Of a stretch of DNA of 64,000 nt, positions 59,659 to 64,000 are shown in pieces. The translations under genes were made by a program, and so were the position numbers. The first letter of the stretch is position 1, and each line of letters starts with the position of its first letter. Source of the DNA: Epiperipatus broadwayi. Taxonomy: Eukaryota; Onychophora; Udeonychophora; Euonychophora; Peripatidae. Where the stretch lies: contig JAQFVV010000947.1 in assembly GCA_028023455.1 (NCBI GenBank), forward strand, positions 62,001-126,000, in the 5' to 3' direction. A model generated the notes under the pieces. It worked only from the letters and a program-made list of their open reading frames with translations, was not told where the DNA came from and made no database searches.

Positions 59659-61843
59659 GTAAAGATATAAACGTGTTTATATATGTGTGTTTGTGTGTGT
59701 GTGTGTGTGTGTAAAGCAAAAATGGACTTTTCGTTCATAAACAGAATTAATAATTAATATATAAGTTCTTAATATACTTTTTACATATTTGAGATTTATT
59801 AAATATGCATAATCCGTTTACACCTTTAAATATGCTTTTTGTAGTTGTAAATTAAACATACTTTCATAGCAGATAATATAATCATAAAATTATTTAAATG
59901 ATTTTAAATATTTACTATAATTAATAGATAGATAGTTGGTTAAATGCTAGTGTAATTTCTTTTTCATCAACGAAAATTTACAAGATATTTTTTTGTCTTT
60001 CTATGCTTTAAAATAATTTTGTATACTTTTTTTTGTAAGATATTTAGCTCCATTTTCTGATAAAAGGTAATAACTATTTCAGTAAGAGTGCTGTGCATTT
60101 AGGTGAGAGAATAACAAATAGATTCTGCACCAGAGTTATATGTTATATGTTATCATCAGATCATAAACTATTATCCAACATGAAAACTCCTGACACATTG
60201 TCTCTTGATATGTTTGTTTCAATCATAAACTTATTTTCATCAAGTGATTCAGAATTTTGAAAATCTGATTTTCACATCAAATAATAATCAAACCCTTTTA
60301 TTTATGTATTATAAAAATAACATTCGTTTTTAAAATATAAAAATTTACAATCAATCCATTCATATATATGTAATATTTAAATAAATTTGTTACGATTTTA
60401 TTTTTCGAAGCCCTATGATTGTCAGATATCACTATAATTGTCTATAATTTTTACAAATGGTGTTAAATATTGTTTATATTTCAGATATTAACGGTTTCTC
60501 ACTAATATACACTTTAATTTAATTTAAAGATGCAATGTATTATATAACTTTATAAATTATTAAAATTCACTTTTATTCCTTTTTGAAAAGCCTTGCGTTT
60601 ATTGTTTATAAACTAAAATAACATTTCATTGCATTATTAAAATGGTATTTAAGCTATTGTGATATTGAACACACTCAAGTGGAGATAATTTAAATCTCAT
60701 TACAAAACTTATAATACAAATAGAAATGGTCCCTATCCTAAATAGTTTGTGTTTAATGAATATTCATTATTTTTATTCTTCCAAAATTTCACTCTATAAT
60801 CCATGATTAGTTCACTGACAGTTATTTTTCCAAAATTATTTAACAGGTTTGATAATATCTTTTTTCAATGACATTGATCTACTTAAGGTATGTTGTTTGA
60901 TCTTCAAAGAGCAATAAGTATATTGTTTATCATAATTTTAAACCAATTCTGAGTGTAAGTATGTCACAAATTTCTAAGGCAATTAGATTTCTGGTTGTTT
61001 ATCTTCTTAAGTTGTGAGGGATGTTATTGCATTTCAATTTCCCAAAAGCTTATTTTTGTAAAAAAAAAATTGCAAAAACACAGTCAGTAAATTATGTCAT
61101 AAACTTACAGGTGTGAATAAATAAATATTGAAGTAAACTGTAGACAAAAGGCAAAATCTGATCTATTTGGCATAATAGTTTTAATAATTCAAAACTATTT
61201 TTAAGTCTCGAACATTTTTGGCTATATATTAAATAATTTCCAGGTTAAAATGAAAATTTATCTAATTTAAAATTTTATCAGCATTATAAGGTAAGCAATT
61301 ATTTATTATGCTATTATTAAATCAAATTTGATGATGAAATTCTTAGAAATTTCTTAATGGTTTCTCTAGGCAGACATGGTAAAGCCTCAAGTAGCTACAA
61401 TGTAGAATTTCAATATTTATCACTTAAAAACTTTACAAGGCAATCTTCCCAAGAATAGAACCTTGAATTTCTTTGAGCGCTTTCTTTTATACTGTATAAA
61501 ACATAATCAAAAAATGATATAGATTCGAACTCTTCTTTTACTCAATTATAGTTTGTACGTGAAACCTGGAGGCAGTTGTTTAGTGATAATTTTTTTACAA
61601 TCAATGGAAACTTTTCTTCTTGCTTTCTATGTAGCAAATTCAGTCATTTTAGTTTCTATTTTACACATATAAAACATTTTTATAACATTTTAAAACTTAA
61701 ATTACCATTATTTACTTTTATTCTAGTAATAAATATTATATTTACTGTTTACATATCAAAACAATTAAAATTCAACTTTTAAATTTATCATTCTCATAAT
61801 GTTATAGATTATTCTTATGGTTTTATACTGTATATATATAAGA
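58386..61843. other. AT-rich noncoding DNA
   Basis: TA and GT microsatellites at about 59633-59660 and 59690-59712. No assignable gene. A 79-codon minus-strand frame at 59284-59523 looks like chance. Confidence 0.5.
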
Positions 61844-64000
61844 CATATTTGCGGGTTCATCCATGTTAAAAAATTTAAATATTGATATACCGACATTTCG
61901 ACTTGATCACACAAGTCATCTACTGGGTGATAAAAGGTAGAAAGACAGTTGTAGAGGTGCTACAATCACTGATTTGAAAAAAATGTTAAAGTTCTACCAA
62001 TAGCAAAAATGTTAAATTAAGAATGTTTTTTTAAAAAAAATCTTTCCAAATAGGAGGAAGTTTGCATGTATCATCTCACTTATTGATACAATCTGGCCTT
62101 TTAAGTATCTCAATGGCTTCTCTAATTTTGCACTGGTAGAGATTATCACATCTGGATATGATCCTGGTACTAGAAAAATCAATTTTATGACCTGAATCTA
62201 TAGTATGGAGTGAGAGTGCTGATGATGATGAGTGTTGTTTAACTGCATTAGCATGCTCATCTCTCCTAACACTGATGTGATGATTACTCATACCTATGTA
62301 AGAAGCTTTACAATTTTCACATGAGATTTGATAAACATCATGAGATTCAAAAGGGTTAGAATCCTTAGGTTTGGTTATTATATTGCTGATCTTTTGGTGA
62401 GTAGAAAATGCTGTATTTATATTATAGCATTTTAATATACATCTAATACTGTCTGTAGTCTCTTTTACATATGGAACACAAATCCTCCTAGCAGATTTAT
62501 CAACTTTTTGTTTCCTATTTTGTCCATTTTGGGCTTGAAATAAGGCTTTTTTTATAAATTTATAATTATAACTATTTGCTAATAAAACATTATTAATATG
62601 ATTTATTTCTCCTTTCAGATGTGACTTATCTGAAAGGTTAATTGCTCTATTTAAAAGAGTTTTGGCTACAGAAACTATCTGAGTTGGGTGATGATGAGAA
62701 TGGAAATGTAAATATCTGTCCATGTGTGTATTCTTTCTGTAAATTGAAAAAGATAAACTATTTGGTGTTCTGGTGACTAGAACATCAAGAAAAGGGAGTT
62801 TTCCATCGGACTCTGTCTCCATTGTAAATTTAATATGAGGATGCATATTATTTAAATGTAAGAAAAAATCATCTAATTTATTTTTTCCATGTTGCCATAT
62901 GACAAAAGTGTCATCTATGTATCTGAGCCAAATGAGAGGTTTTAAAGATGATGATTCTAAAGCAGGAGTTTCTATATTTTCCATGAATAAATCAGCTATT
63001 ACTCCTAAGATAGGTGAGCCCATAGGAGTACCAAAAACTTGTCTGTAATGCTGTCCATTGTATACAAAATATGTGGTCAAGAGACAATGTTTAATCAAAG
63101 CAATAATATGGTCTGGTAAATTGCAACATTATGAAATTATATTTACAGCTTCATTAATTGGAATGTTTGTAAACAAAGACACGACATCAAAACTGATCAA
63201 TATGTCATTAGCATTAATTTTAAATTTTTTAAAACAGAAATAAAATGAAAAGAGTTTTTAATGTATGATTTAATATATGGGATTGTAGGTTTAATGAAAT
63301 CCGATAAATATCTAGCTAAATATGAGTTGGATATCCTATTGTGGTTACTATTGGACAAAGGAGAGGGGGGTAACTGCTTTGTGAATTTTTGGAAGTCCAT
63401 AAAAGTTTGGACAGACACATAATTTTTCCTGAGGGATTACTTTATTTCTTATCTCCGTTTCAATAGGCAATTTATTAATAATGGCTTTTATTGTTTTTCC
63501 AAATGCATAGTATGATCTCTTTTTGATAGTTTATAAGTTTTATCATTAAGCAAATCTAAAATTTTATTATGGTAACTGTCATGATCCATAACAACAGTAG
63601 CATTACCTTTATCAGCTGGAAGTACAACAATTCATTTGTCCAATTTTATATTATTCAATGCTTGTCTTTCTTTCTTTGAAATATTATTTTTAGGAAGCTT
63701 AATTTTTTTTTTTTTTAATATTGCAAATTTCAGCTCTAACTCAAATCAGCTGATGAAGAATCTATTTTGTCGAGAGCTGATTCAACATTACAAACAATTT
63801 TCTCAAAAGGTATCCAGGAAGGAGTTAAAGCAAAGTTAAAACCTTTTTCTAAAACCGAAACTTCATCTGTAGAGACGGCTTTCTTAGATAAATTATAAAT
63901 GGTTTTTTCATTTGGATAGTAATGTTTGGTGATCGTGTTCTAATTAGCATTTGCATTTTTTTATTTTGCTTTGTTGTTAAAAATTCCGAATGTTTAATCG
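61844..64000 (-). pseudogene. PLE-2 (Penelope/Poseidon-like) RT + GIY-YIG element, truncated by window
   Basis: Read leftward from the window edge: TITKHYYPNEKTIYNLSKKA and TPSWIPFEKIVCNVESALDK (about 63930-63750); VVLPADKGNATVVMD (about 63630-63590); NFYGLPKIHKA; ISFDVVSLFTNIPINEA (RT motif A, about 63180-63130). Then comes a long open frame 63098-62076 with GTPMGSPILGVIADLFMENI (motif B), LRYIDDTFVIW (motif C), GKLPFLDVLV, NAFSTHQ-type linker, and the endonuclease VYQISCENCKASYIGMS, RRDEHANAVKQH, KIREAIEIL. The frame upstream of 63098 is broken by several shifts. A TGA at INK-stop (62076-62078) replaces the CGA present in the copy at 51 kb, removing about 15 C-terminal residues. The 3' terminal region runs to about 61858 before a TA tract. 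The 5' end lies beyond the window. Confidence 0.9.
61884..61926 (-). ncRNA. Possible hammerhead remnant in PLE-2 3' terminus
   Basis: Minus strand: CAGTAGAT, stem II GACTTG/CAAGTC (6 bp), intact GAAA, stem III UGU/AUA around CGGU with A15.1-U16.1, and AUC cleavage triplet at 61886-61884. The first core segment reads CAGUAGA instead of CUGANGA and is followed by an extra U, so activity is doubtful. The same layout is present at 51335-51376. Confidence 0.4.

Overview
The window is a repeat-dominated, AT-rich (roughly a quarter to 30 % G+C by eye) stretch of an animal nuclear genome. It holds Penelope-like retroelements (PLEs) with GIY-YIG endonucleases, RTE-type and other LINE remnants, a ZMYM/hAT-type transposase relic, tRNA-derived SINEs and abundant TA/GT microsatellites. 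A few short stretches flanked by good splice signals may be exons of a host gene in a very large intron context. I cannot assign the phylum; invertebrate metazoan is the safest statement. No complete host gene is visible.

The most striking feature is a 6.3-kb array (51491-57764) of about 15 nearly identical 408-bp units. Every unit carries a complete type I hammerhead ribozyme (HHR): a 6-bp stem I with a 4-bp outer extension, the CUGACGA core, a short stem II, GAAA, a minimal stem III ending in AUC, and the closing stem I strand. Tandem ~0.4-kb units with one HHR each match metazoan 'retrozymes', non-autonomous elements thought to spread through self-cleaved circular RNAs and PLE machinery. 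Three units point one way and twelve the other, with the switch exactly at a short palindrome present in each unit. The array lies directly beside a PLE fragment and is bordered on both sides by TA microsatellite.

A second, unrelated hammerhead occurs in a dispersed ~0.3-kb SINE-like repeat with four copies (2.1, 6.1, 31.4 and 32.0 kb). One copy (31413-31456) keeps all core nucleotides. Two copies have 13-bp target-site duplications.

Layout: 0-6 kb AT-rich DNA with a lysine/serine-rich coding-like remnant, the first hammerhead SINE and a foldback element with 17-bp flanking repeats; 6-10 kb second hammerhead SINE, RTE LINE, tRNA-SINE, another LINE; 12-25 kb foldback elements, tRNA-SINE, PLE-1 endonuclease fragment and candidate exons; 26-31 kb a single 5-kb PLE-1 insertion made of two head-to-head copies with an 11-bp duplication; 31-34 kb hammerhead SINEs and another SINE; 34-41 kb featureless AT-rich DNA; 41-46.6 kb RTE 3' end, hAT relic and foldback element; 46.6-50.7 kb empty; 50.7-57.8 kb PLE-2 fragment plus retrozyme array; 57.9-58.4 kb RTE fragment; 61.8-64 kb PLE-2 copy running off the window.

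A unifying theme is topology. The PLE-1 insertion, the hammerhead SINE at 31.2 kb, the foldback elements and the retrozyme array all have an inverted partial copy on one side, and all but the array have visible 11-17 bp target duplications. This suggests one retrotransposition mechanism, plausibly the PLE machinery encoded in the same region, acts on all of them.
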